DNA from: Chitinophaga sp. YR573
Lineage (GTDB): Bacteria; Bacteroidota; Bacteroidia; Chitinophagales; Chitinophagaceae
Assembly (NCBI RefSeq): GCF_900110995.1
Contig: NZ_FOJF01000002.1
Coordinates: 1,116,001 to 1,180,000 of the forward strand
Reading direction: 5' to 3'
DNA: 64,000 nucleotides
Shown here one piece after another: positions 34,608 to 42,484 of the stretch (positions within the stretch are counted from its first letter, which is position 1; every line of letters begins with the position of its first letter). The notes under the pieces were generated by a model, which was not told the origin of the DNA, ran no database searches, and saw only the letters and a list, made by a program, of their open reading frames with translations. Both the position numbers and the translations under genes were made by a program.

Positions 34608-35669
34608 CTATGGAATAACCTTTTTCTGCCTCAGCTCATCAAATAAATTATAAAACATTACTTCCGTATCAATAAATTCATAAAAGCCCATGCGCCTGGC
34701 TTTAGTACCATCGGCAAAAAAATCATAATCCCAGGAGAATACAAAGTCTCCGAAGGCCCAGGAAGATAGCTCCTGATAGCTGTGCTTTTCCAATCCGTGT
34801 TTTTCCTGTATGGCCTGCCACAGGGATGTTTTGTCAGCCATGATCGTTTGTAATGGCATCTCTATCGGAGGCGCGGTTTCCATGCCGAAATAACCGGCAA
34901 TCGCGGGCCACATTTCATTCCAGCGGAACAAGTCACCGTTATTGATATTAAATGCCTGGTTGGCGCATTGTGGGCTGGTAGCTGCCCATACGGTTGCTTT
35001 AGCCAGCAAACCGGCATCGGTCATCTCCATGAGCTTATCATATGCACCCGGCTTGCCCGGAAAGCGAAGCGGAAGGCCCAGCTCTTTTGAAATGGATGCA
35101 TAAACAGCAATCACCAGCGCAAGGTTCATCGGGTTACCCAGGGCTGTACCGCCAACCACCGATGGCCTGATGGCCGACCATGTCCAGTTTTTCCCATGCT
35201 GGCGTTCTTCAAGAAATTGCTGCTGGTCTACATTAAACTCTGGTGGCATGTGCCCTGCATCGCTTTCCTTAGCCGGGGTCTTAAACGGGCCATAATGCGC
35301 GCCGTAAACTTTATAGCCCTGCATCAGGCTAATATGTTGTAAACCTGTAGCTATAGGCTCTACAGCATTAACGATGTTGGTCAGCATGGCCAGGTTGGGA
35401 GGCACAAGCTCCGCCCAGGTCGGACGATCCTGGTAAGCCGCATAAAAAATATGCGTAATGTGCGATAATGGAGCCAGCTTTTTCTTACAATCATCTGCGT
35501 CAAGCAGGTCTGCTGTTATGTAACGGATTTTGCCGGTATCTGTTCCCCCGCGCCTGGACAACCCGATGATCTCCCAGTTTTCAAGCGTCTCAAGATAGTC
35601 GATCAGATTGCTGCCAATCACGCCGTTGGCACCCACAACAAGGGCTGTATTCTTTTGTAATGTTTTCAT
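34608..35669 (-). CDS. PRISE-like short-chain dehydrogenase/reductase
   Basis: 353 residues from ATG 35669; the frame extends to 35864 but that part overlaps the divergent AraC gene. Rossmann motif ALVVGANGVIGSNLIDYLE at the N-terminus. The segment HISLMQGYKVYGAHYGPFKTP resembles the LQTG-KHY-GPFE motif of PRISE enzymes (progesterone 5-beta-reductase/iridoid synthase-like SDRs), with the active-site Tyr in this region. Bacterial members reduce activated alkenes such as enones using NADPH. A divergent AraC gene 84 bases away is the probable regulator. Confidence 0.82.
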   Translation of the reverse strand: MKTLQKNTALVVGANGVIGSNLIDYLETLENWEIIGLSRRGGTDTGKIRYITADLLDADDCKKKLAPLSHITHIFYAAYQDRPTWAELVPPNLAMLTNIVNAVEPIATGLQHISLMQGYKVYGAHYGPFKTPAKESDAGHMPPEFNVDQQQFLEERQHGKNWTWSAIRPSVVGGTALGNPMNLALVIAVYASISKELGLPLRFPGKPGAYDKLMEMTDAGLLAKATVWAATSPQCANQAFNINNGDLFRWNEMWPAIAGYFGMETAPPIEMPLQTIMADKTSLWQAIQEKHGLEKHSYQELSSWAFGDFVFSWDYDFFADGTKARRMGFYEFIDTEVMFYNLFDELRQKKVIP

Positions 35670-35753
35670 TGAATTGCTTTTCGATATACAAAGTGAGGAT
35701 ATATCGATGAGGGCTATTTGTATATATTTAATATAATTTTGTACATTTCTTAT

Positions 35754-36554
35754 ATGAAACGTTACCGGCAGTTTGAACCAGTAGTCATTTCGGATTTCGA
35801 GGTTACCCAATGGCAGCATCCTGTGCATAATCACAATCATTACGAGCTGATCTACATCAAACATGGATCAGGCAGTCATCATATCAACGAGGTCCCTGTG
35901 GCTTATTCGACTGGCGATGTATTCCTGCTTGGGCCGGAAGAAGCGCATTATTTCGCTATTGCCGAACCTACCCGCTTTATTTTTTTAAAATTTACGGATA
36001 TGTATATTCACCAATCGGGGAGCGGCGTACAGGATCTGGAGTATTTAATAAAAAGCAGGGAAACTCATTTATCCGGTTTCAGGTTAAATGATCACGACCG
36101 GCATACGGTTGAATTGATTTTTGATGTGATCGTTTATTTAAAGCATGATATGCTGATGAACGGGCAACTCATCTGGATGCAGATCTTAATGTTATCCCAT
36201 ATTCTGCAAAGGAATATGCCAGAGCTTAAATCTGTTGCACATGGTAGTAAAGACATGCAGGCCATTTTTTGCTATATACATAAGCATATATATACTCCTG
36301 ATAAACTAAAGGCCGATGTCATAGCCACGAATTTTAATATTACCGGTAACTATATCGGGCTATACTTTAAAAGAAACGCAGGAATTACTTTACGGGATTA
36401 TATTCGCAATTACCGGAATAACTTAATCAGGCAGCGGATAGACAGCGGACAATATAGTCTGAAACAAATAGCCGCTGATTTTGAATTGACAGATGAAAGC
36501 CATGTGAGCAAGCTTATGCAGAAAGCGGCTGTTCTTCCGGATTCGTTCCTATAA
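35754..36554 (+). CDS. AraC-family transcriptional regulator
   Basis: 266 residues from ATG 35754 (MKRYRQFEPVVISDFEV). Cupin domain in the first 90 residues (HPVHNHNHYELIYIKHGSGSH), then a C-terminal AraC DNA-binding domain (TNFNITGNYIGLYFKRNAGITLRDYIRNYR and LKQIAADFELTDESHVSKLM). The second helix-turn-helix departs from the typical GF-S-F pattern. It diverges from the PRISE-like SDR; TAATTTTG at 35734-35741 is a possible -7 box. Its 3' end overlaps the convergent HxlR gene by 41 bases. Confidence 0.85.
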   Translation: MKRYRQFEPVVISDFEVTQWQHPVHNHNHYELIYIKHGSGSHHINEVPVAYSTGDVFLLGPEEAHYFAIAEPTRFIFLKFTDMYIHQSGSGVQDLEYLIKSRETHLSGFRLNDHDRHTVELIFDVIVYLKHDMLMNGQLIWMQILMLSHILQRNMPELKSVAHGSKDMQAIFCYIHKHIYTPDKLKADVIATNFNITGNYIGLYFKRNAGITLRDYIRNYRNNLIRQRIDSGQYSLKQIAADFELTDESHVSKLMQKAAVLPDSFL

Positions 36555-36879
36555 TCTTTTTGCGATGGACCAGCCCCCAAAGATGGAGCTCGTCTATGAC
36601 TTTCTCCAGCGACATTCCATGTGCAGTAATTGTATATTCCACCGTTGGAGGAAAAGTATCATGGACAGCCCTTTTCACCAATTGATTCCCCTCTAAGCTT
36701 TTTAATTCTTTGGATAGTGTTTTATCCGTTATCCTGCCAACCTCTTTTGATATTTGCTTAAATCGTTTGGGGCCCGATGATAATGAAAATAAAATCAGGA
36801 TCTTCCATCTTCCTTCCAGTGCTTCTAATGCATCCCTTATAGTGAGCATATTTGTAGGGCATTTTTCTCCTGTCAGCAT
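36514..36879 (-). CDS. HxlR-family winged-helix regulator
   Basis: 121 residues from ATG 36879 (MLTGEKCPTNMLTIRDALEAL); the frame extends to a TTG at 36912. HxlR hallmarks are the N-terminal Cys in EKCP, ALEGRWKILILFSLSSGPKRF, and DKTLSKELKSLEGNQLVKR. Such proteins sense electrophiles or redox state through this Cys. It diverges from a DoxX gene, and a perfect palindrome lies between them. The last 41 bases overlap the convergent AraC gene. Confidence 0.87.
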   Translation of the reverse strand: MLTGEKCPTNMLTIRDALEALEGRWKILILFSLSSGPKRFKQISKEVGRITDKTLSKELKSLEGNQLVKRAVHDTFPPTVEYTITAHGMSLEKVIDELHLWGLVHRKKIIGTNPEEQPLSA

Positions 36880-36914
36880 TCTTTTATCGTTTTTATTCCC
36901 ATTACTATACAATT

Positions 36915-36928
36915 GGATAGCGCTATCC
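36915..36928. promoter_or_regulatory. Palindromic candidate HxlR operator
   Basis: Perfect 14-base palindrome GGATAGCGCTATCC, 36 bases upstream of the HxlR ATG, in the divergent HxlR-DoxX interval. Position and symmetry suit a dimeric winged-helix regulator. Confidence 0.5.
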
Positions 36929-36965
36929 GATAAGGAAGTGCTTTCTTTCAGATAGCTAATGTAAA

Positions 36966-36973
36966 TATTTTTG
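36966..36973 (+). promoter_or_regulatory. -7 box of the DoxX gene
   Basis: TATTTTTG fits TAnnTTTG, 23 bases before the DoxX ATG at 36996. No TTG at the -33 distance. Confidence 0.4.
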
Positions 36974-36995
36974 TCCCTTAATTAATAAATATAAA

Positions 36996-37394
36996 ATGAC
37001 AGCATCAAAAACAATGAACTTTAGCCTTTGGATTGCGCAGATATTAATGGCAGCTCTTTTAGTCTGGGCCGGATCGGTGAAACTACTACTACCCATTGAA
37101 AAATTGTCTGCTATGTTTCCCTGGACTGGTCAGGTTCCCATTAGCCTGGTTAAATTCACAGGAACAGTAGATTTATTAGGAGCTATAGGATTGATATTGC
37201 CCTCCCTGCTTCGTATCCAGCCTAAACTTACACCATTGTCTGCCATAGGGTTTATCTTACTGATGATATGCGCCAGTGTTTTCCATATTTCAAGGGGAGA
37301 AGCTTCCGTAATCGGGTTAAATATCGTTTTTATATTTATTGCTGCTTTTGTTGCATGGGGGAGGCTTAAAAAGGCACCTATAGCAGCGAAATGA
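36996..37394 (+). CDS. DoxX-family membrane protein
   Basis: 132 residues; ATG at 36996 or 37014. Four membrane helices with the DoxX pattern: WIAQILMAALLVWAGSVKLL, FTGTVDLLGAIGLILPSLL, LSAIGFILLMICASVFH and IVFIFIAAFVAWGR. DoxX-like proteins take part in quinone-linked or redox-stress functions, mostly unproved. The divergent HxlR gene probably controls it. A strong terminator follows. Confidence 0.85.
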   Translation: MTASKTMNFSLWIAQILMAALLVWAGSVKLLLPIEKLSAMFPWTGQVPISLVKFTGTVDLLGAIGLILPSLLRIQPKLTPLSAIGFILLMICASVFHISRGEASVIGLNIVFIFIAAFVAWGRLKKAPIAAK

Positions 37395-37400
37395 TAAAAA

Positions 37401-37428
37401 AAGCCCGCAGATATAATATCTGCGGGCT
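37401..37428. terminator. Bidirectional terminator between DoxX and GxGYxYP genes
   Basis: AAGCCCGCAGATAT and ATATCTGCGGGCTT form a perfect 14-base palindrome arm pair with A-run before and T-run after, so it works for both convergent genes. Confidence 0.85.
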
Positions 37429-37441
37429 TTTTCTGCCGTAT

Positions 37442-39526
37442 TTACTGGCAGGAGGGAGGTGTCTGATAATCAGGAGTTATCGTTCCCATCATGGCTTGTG
37501 ATAACTTCATTAAATTGCTCATCGCAGCATCCGTTGAAAGCCCATTTGCTTCGCGGATAAGCTGGAAAATATGATCCGGACGCACCACCACATAATCTGT
37601 GTTAAGTGAGTTGGCTACATTCTTAAAACTTGTAGGCGTCACATTTTGCCAGGGCTGTGCCTGTATGATAATGAACCGTGGGGCTGTGCCATTCCATCCG
37701 GAAGCAGCAGAGGCAATATGATCCTTCATAGCCTGTTCATTTGTGCAGTAATTGCAGGAAAGCGCCATTCCCGGAAGTTTGTTATTGTAGATAGTGAGTC
37801 CGCCGCCGGTATTCTGGGCTGTTACACCCAATAATGATGGTGCATAACTGGCAAAGGTTTGTCCAACATTCTGATTAATCCCGCCAGTAATAGTATTCCA
37901 TACGGTAATAACCCGGAAACCAGCACGCTGATTATACTCATCGGTTTTAGCAACAAACTGGTTCAGCAAATTTTGATTAGGCCAGCTGTTGGGATATGTG
38001 TAACCATAACCGGAAGGACCAGAAATCAGATTATCGTTAGCGGTGGAAGTCTGCCAGTAATAGTTTAGCGCTCCGGGCATCGCGTCCAGCATGGCAGGTG
38101 AAAGCGTCCATCCCATTGGTACAGCGCCACGGTCAGGATTATTCCAGAGCTTGCGCATCAGATGTTCCACATACTGTAAGTTGTCTCCATCACTTAAGAT
38201 GAAAGCCACATAAATCTTGTTTTGTAATGCCGGTTTCGGAGGCGTTGGTTTAATATTTACTGTCCTGGGCATGCCACTATGCATTGTCAGGTTTGTGCCC
38301 CAGTCACTCGCTATAGTTGCAATGCCATAGGTGGAGGCCCTTCCTACACCTGCTCCTTCTTCAGGCCACCATCCCATGAAGTTGGAACCAGCTGGCATAG
38401 AGGATAAAAAGCTGTTTAGTAACTCACTTTCACCAGATACACTTGGGTCCAGCCAGATAACTGCGGCACCTAATGCTGTTGCATATTCACGCAAGGCTGC
38501 TTTATGTGCTTCCGGGTTTAATCCTATTAATACACGGTGGTCAACGTTTGGCCAGTAAGAGTTATATATCGTCTGGTATACCTGCAACTTACTGTTGAAC
38601 TGGCCGCGTAAATCGAGTAATACCGGTAAATTATAGGGGGCTGATGTTAACCGTGATAACAAGGATGGTGAGGCAATAAGCGCTTTCCTGTCTTTTGCAA
38701 GCATTGTGGCCAGGTTAACTGTGTGGATCTGTGCGGGGTCGTAAACGATCAAACCGGATAGCTCGCTGCGATATTTAGTAATGAGGTCCCACTTATCTGC
38801 AGGCTCAGACCAGTTTAATCCCAGCGACTGCAGCCAGGTATATTGTCCTTCTGCAAACGCATCACCTTCATAGGAAAAGATGCGCGGTTGAGTTCTGTTA
38901 ACGATGCCTTTTAACGAAGCAAACAGGTACATTTCAGGAGAGGTGTTATTTTGCTGTACACCTACCCAATCCACCTTTATATAAGCTGCTCCACGCCAAT
39001 ATACACGTAATTCAAGCGATTGGTTATCTGCCGGCATGGTAAAGGGCAAAGTAAAACTTGTGTAGTTCGAGGCTATAGTAAATTGTTGCCGTGTAATCGT
39101 CTGGGAGGCCAGAATTTGGCCGGTTGTAGCATTTCTGACATCTATATCCACCACCGGGTCGTTATTGGCTGTATTGTTATCTATTTTCATTCTAAACTCA
39201 GCTACATTTGGTCCTGCCGGGATGTTTGTATCATAAGGGCCATAAATCATATGGTCATTGGGGGCATCGATGCCAGTTTGGCAAAGCCAGCCATCAGTCT
39301 CTAAGCGTCCTGTCTTATGACCAAGAGAGGGGCCTTCGCCTTCCCAATGTATGGGTGTGGACGTTTCACGAAGGATAATCAGGTCCTGCGTTTGCGCTGG
39401 TGAAGGAAATGAAGGAAGAAGCTGACCGGATGGCCATGTTATCTGAGCCATTGAGGGCATGACGAATAAAAGAAGCAGGGGCAGGCACACCACTGCAGTC
39501 TTAACAGATGGGTTAATGGGTTTCAT
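37442..39526 (-). CDS. Secreted GxGYxYP-domain protein, putative glycosidase
   Basis: 694 residues with a signal peptide (VVCLPLLLLFVMPSMAQ). The family signature GxGYxYP is read as GPSGYGYTYPNSWPN near residue 510. After the signal comes a beta-sandwich of about 160 residues resembling a carbohydrate-binding module (FTLPFTMPADNQSLELRVYWRG), then the GxGYxYP N- and C-terminal domains, with ILSDGDNLQYVEHLMRK and FIIIQAQPWQNVTPTSF. Pfam lists these domains as putative glycoside hydrolases; the activity has not been settled. It lies outside the xylan operon and is the first gene downstream of a TPP riboswitch, which has no obvious link to its function. Confidence 0.85.
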   Translation of the reverse strand: MKPINPSVKTAVVCLPLLLLFVMPSMAQITWPSGQLLPSFPSPAQTQDLIILRETSTPIHWEGEGPSLGHKTGRLETDGWLCQTGIDAPNDHMIYGPYDTNIPAGPNVAEFRMKIDNNTANNDPVVDIDVRNATTGQILASQTITRQQFTIASNYTSFTLPFTMPADNQSLELRVYWRGAAYIKVDWVGVQQNNTSPEMYLFASLKGIVNRTQPRIFSYEGDAFAEGQYTWLQSLGLNWSEPADKWDLITKYRSELSGLIVYDPAQIHTVNLATMLAKDRKALIASPSLLSRLTSAPYNLPVLLDLRGQFNSKLQVYQTIYNSYWPNVDHRVLIGLNPEAHKAALREYATALGAAVIWLDPSVSGESELLNSFLSSMPAGSNFMGWWPEEGAGVGRASTYGIATIASDWGTNLTMHSGMPRTVNIKPTPPKPALQNKIYVAFILSDGDNLQYVEHLMRKLWNNPDRGAVPMGWTLSPAMLDAMPGALNYYWQTSTANDNLISGPSGYGYTYPNSWPNQNLLNQFVAKTDEYNQRAGFRVITVWNTITGGINQNVGQTFASYAPSLLGVTAQNTGGGLTIYNNKLPGMALSCNYCTNEQAMKDHIASAASGWNGTAPRFIIIQAQPWQNVTPTSFKNVANSLNTDYVVVRPDHIFQLIREANGLSTDAAMSNLMKLSQAMMGTITPDYQTPPSCQ

Positions 39527-39660
39527 AGGTTAATACTTAATGTAATGAATAATAACGTGACCTTATAAATATAAGGATTTAAAGTCGCTTACTCGATTTA
39601 GCACAATGGTTATTGAGTACTTATACACAGAAAAAACTAATATACTTGCTAAATAAAAAA

Positions 39661-39682
39661 GGCTCCGTTTGTATCCGGAGCC
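39661..39682 (-). terminator. Intrinsic terminator of the TPP riboswitch
   Basis: On the minus strand GGCTCCG, eight-base loop, CGGAGCC is followed by TTTTTTATTT. It stands seven bases after the 3' strand of the aptamer P1 stem, the normal place for a ligand-controlled terminator. Its GGCTCCG core is also that of the dispersed repeat family. Confidence 0.8.
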
Positions 39683-39689
39683 CTTTCTC

Positions 39690-39780
39690 GTTTCTTTTTT
39701 TCCTACGCTGGTATTATCCAGATCAGGTTAATTGGGTATATTCTCAGATCTGTTTTTCAAGACCACCCCTTTAAGAAACT
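39690..39780 (-). promoter_or_regulatory. TPP (THI-box) riboswitch aptamer
   Basis: Read on the minus strand the conserved THI-box segments occur in order: AGGGGTG at 39771-39765, CTGAGA (about 39745-39740), ACCC, ACCTGATCTGGATAAT (39729-39714) and CCAGCGTAGG (39711-39702). P1 closes with GTTTCTT (39779-39773) pairing perfectly with AAGAAAC (39696-39690). The aptamer binds thiamine pyrophosphate and, with the terminator at 39661-39682, should switch off transcription. The next gene in this direction, 135 bases beyond the terminator, encodes a GxGYxYP protein; no thiamine synthesis or transport gene follows. Aptamer identity is strong; the regulated gene is uncertain. Confidence 0.92.
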
Positions 39781-39930
39781 TCTACTAATAAAACAATAAA
39801 AATTGTGCCATTTCTTTACCAGCTTTTCTTAGCGATTTTCTACGAGCAATATTGTTCCAGGTGGGGAAAAATAAAATCATTTTGAGGAAATTAGTCTCTC
39901 TTTTTTGTTATTCAAATGGGCATAAGTTTT

Positions 39931-39954
39931 GTGCCTTTTCTGAGAAAAGGGCAC
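39931..39954 (+). promoter_or_regulatory. Hairpin directly in front of the DUF4142 start codon
   Basis: GTGCCTTTTC, TGA, GAAAAGGGCAC forms a ten-pair stem with one bulged G, ending one base before the ATG at 39956. It would hide the ribosome landing site and may restrain translation. Confidence 0.45.
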
Positions 39955-39955
39955 T

Positions 39956-40582
39956 ATGAAAAATTTACTTAATTTTTATCGGGGCCTGGCATTTATCTTC
40001 CTCTTTATTAGCTGTAATAATAGTTCTTCTGATAGTGTGAAAAATGCAAAAGATTCTAATGCTGCAAAGATTAAAGGCACAGAGCGCTCCGGCAATTCAC
40101 TTGCTGCAAGCCCATCCAAAGCAGATGCTGATTTTCTGGTGAATGCTGCCAGCGGGGGAATGATGGAGGTTCAATTGGGCCAGCTGGCACAAAGTAATTC
40201 CACTAATCAACGGGTAAAAGCATTTGGGGCCATGATGATTAAAGATCATGGTGAAGGAAGTATAACATTGAAAGATCTGGCTTCTTCGAAGAATGTGACT
40301 CTTCCGGCTACCGTATCCAACCATCAACAAAAAGTAATAGACAATTTGCGAAAGAAAAAGGGTGTGAACTTCGATAAGACTTATATCCACGCAATGGTCA
40401 GCGATCATAAAGACGACATTGATGAATTCGAAAAAGAAGGAAGAAAGGGAACTGATCTGCAGATAATGACTTTCGCTAATGACAACCTGACAATGTTACG
40501 CAGGCATCATGATTCTGCTATTGCTTTACAGAAGCTGCTGGGCATAAATGATATAAAGAACACGGTACCGCTAATTAAATAA
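39956..40582 (+). CDS. DUF4142 lipoprotein
   Basis: 208 residues. Lipoprotein signal with LFISC (Cys20), a low-complexity Ser/Asn/Lys linker to residue 57, then the DUF4142 four-helix ferritin-like domain (ADADFLVNAASGGMMEVQLGQLA, AFGAMMIKDHGEGS, HAMVSDHKDDIDEFEKEG). The histidine/acid pairs resemble the ferritin-like arrangement, but function is unknown; the family is often linked to envelope stress in Bacteroidota. It converges on the acetylesterase gene with 14 bases between, without a terminator hairpin. Confidence 0.85.
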   Translation: MKNLLNFYRGLAFIFLFISCNNSSSDSVKNAKDSNAAKIKGTERSGNSLAASPSKADADFLVNAASGGMMEVQLGQLAQSNSTNQRVKAFGAMMIKDHGEGSITLKDLASSKNVTLPATVSNHQQKVIDNLRKKKGVNFDKTYIHAMVSDHKDDIDEFEKEGRKGTDLQIMTFANDNLTMLRRHHDSAIALQKLLGINDIKNTVPLIK

Positions 40583-40596
40583 GGGAACAATACTAT

Positions 40597-42474
40597 TTAT
40601 TCATCAGTTCTAAAAGGAGATGCAGGTAATCTTTCCTTATTAAATAAATTAGGGTTTACGGGATTATCTGCCCAGGCATAACGAACGTATAAAGGTTCAG
40701 CGATCTCATCACTCCATACGATTATTTTATCACCTTCTATTTGGGCATTGGCCCAAACAAATTTTTTATCAGCACCTGCAATCGCGAATGCTGATGGGAT
40801 ATCTCCATCTATAGTTATTAATCCTCCACCGGTATTGGTAAAGCTGATAATGATTTTATTTCCTTCAATGACAGATGATTGATAAAGAGGACCAGTGTAC
40901 GTAATGTTTTCTTTATAAGCCACTTTCATAGCTGTAAGTGCAAGGCGTTCTCCAACGTCTTTTTTATCATCGGGGTGAATATCATTCCATTCACCAAGAT
41001 CAATAGTTACAGCCATAGCAGTATTAGGAACAGATAGTGATTTGAGTTGTGATTCTCTCAATATTGCCAGATTGCTTTCTGATGGCAGATAGTTGTACTC
41101 CATGAACCCGGGCAATTGTACATACAAAAAGGGGAGAGAGCCCTGATTCCATTTAATCCGCCAGTCATTGATCAGGGCAGGTAATAACTTTTGATACTGC
41201 TTTGGCTGAGCTGTATTGCTTTCTCCCTGGTACCAGCAAAATCCCTTTATTGCATAATTGATTTCCGGGGCTACCATAGCATTGTACAAAGTAGTTGGTT
41301 GATTTTGAGAAATTAGTACAGGTGCTCCCGTAAAAGGCCGGTAAACAGCGCCTACTTTGTACTGCCAGTCACCTTTTAAATCAACCGTATCAGCACCTGA
41401 AAAAATGCAATAAGGTTTATCCGGTACAAAGCCACCTTTACCGCTGTTATTGGTCACACGAACAACAAATACGTTCTTGCCTGCTTTCAATACATCCGCA
41501 GGTACCTGATACCTGCGTTGGGGATATTGATAACCAGTACTGCCCACCTTTTTGCCGTTAATGTAAAGCTCATCCGCATCCACAATTCTTCCCAGGAACA
41601 CTTTGGCAGGTTTACCGGCCATGGAAGCAGGGATCTGCATTTCCCGACGATACCATACCACACCGTTCAAATCCTTAATTCCCTGGTCTTCCCAGTAACC
41701 GGGAATATGAATATTGCGCCATCCTTTCAGCATAAGTGCCGGATCATACCATTTAGGTGTGTTCACCATTCCTGCATCTGCCGGAAGGGCGGGTAATAAA
41801 GGCTTCCGGTTAAAAGTGTCTTTTGTTGCAATCAGTGCCGGGAAATCTTTCAGGCCATCCTCACTTATCCATGCTTCTATAGGTGTGCCACCTACACTGG
41901 CATTGATGATACCTACAGGTACTTTATATTTTTCATAGATTTTCTTTGCGAAAAAATACGCTACTGCTGAAAATGGCCTCACTTCTTCGCCAACAGCAGA
42001 TTTCCAGTATCCACTGGGTAAGTCGGTCTGAGGCCCTGAAAAGCTTGTCAGTGTGGGTATCCAGAACTGTCTGATCTGCGGGTAATTCGCTTCAGCAATA
42101 TCACGTTCATACGTGACATCATGAATATTCATCTGGTGGACCATGTTCGACTGACCACTGCAAAACCATACATCACCAAACAATATCTCATGAAGGGTAA
42201 TTTTATTGCCCGCTATAATATCCATACTATAGGGGCCTCCGGCTTTAGTGGGAGGTAAATGCACCATCCAGTTACCGTCTGCATCAGCTTTTGTTTTATA
42301 CACTTTGCCATTGAAGCGGACTTGCACCCGTTCATTGACAGATGCCCATCCCCACAATTTTATTTTTTCATCCCTCTGGAGTATCATACTATCCCTTATA
42401 AGTCTGGGTAGTTTCACCTGCGCCAATCCGTTGAATAAGGAGAATAAAAATGGAATGATGATTAATCTTTTCAT
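40597..42474 (-). CDS. Sialate O-acetylesterase-like carbohydrate esterase
   Basis: 625 residues with signal peptide (LIIIPFLFSLFNGLAQ). The SGNH catalytic domain has GDVWFCSGQSNM with nucleophile Ser109, CWYQGESN, and DIHPDDKKDVGERLA with the catalytic His. A galactose-binding-like beta-sandwich (about residues 255-350, WYRREMQIPASMAGKPAKVFL to VFVVRVTNNSGKGG) is inserted in the domain, a usual feature of the Bacteroidota sialate/xylan acetylesterases. In this operon with GH115 and GH10 the natural role is removal of acetyl groups from glucuronoxylan (inference). Last gene of the five-gene operon. Confidence 0.88.
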   Translation of the reverse strand: MKRLIIIPFLFSLFNGLAQVKLPRLIRDSMILQRDEKIKLWGWASVNERVQVRFNGKVYKTKADADGNWMVHLPPTKAGGPYSMDIIAGNKITLHEILFGDVWFCSGQSNMVHQMNIHDVTYERDIAEANYPQIRQFWIPTLTSFSGPQTDLPSGYWKSAVGEEVRPFSAVAYFFAKKIYEKYKVPVGIINASVGGTPIEAWISEDGLKDFPALIATKDTFNRKPLLPALPADAGMVNTPKWYDPALMLKGWRNIHIPGYWEDQGIKDLNGVVWYRREMQIPASMAGKPAKVFLGRIVDADELYINGKKVGSTGYQYPQRRYQVPADVLKAGKNVFVVRVTNNSGKGGFVPDKPYCIFSGADTVDLKGDWQYKVGAVYRPFTGAPVLISQNQPTTLYNAMVAPEINYAIKGFCWYQGESNTAQPKQYQKLLPALINDWRIKWNQGSLPFLYVQLPGFMEYNYLPSESNLAILRESQLKSLSVPNTAMAVTIDLGEWNDIHPDDKKDVGERLALTAMKVAYKENITYTGPLYQSSVIEGNKIIISFTNTGGGLITIDGDIPSAFAIAGADKKFVWANAQIEGDKIIVWSDEIAEPLYVRYAWADNPVNPNLFNKERLPASPFRTDE

Positions 42475-42484
42475 AGAAGGATCA

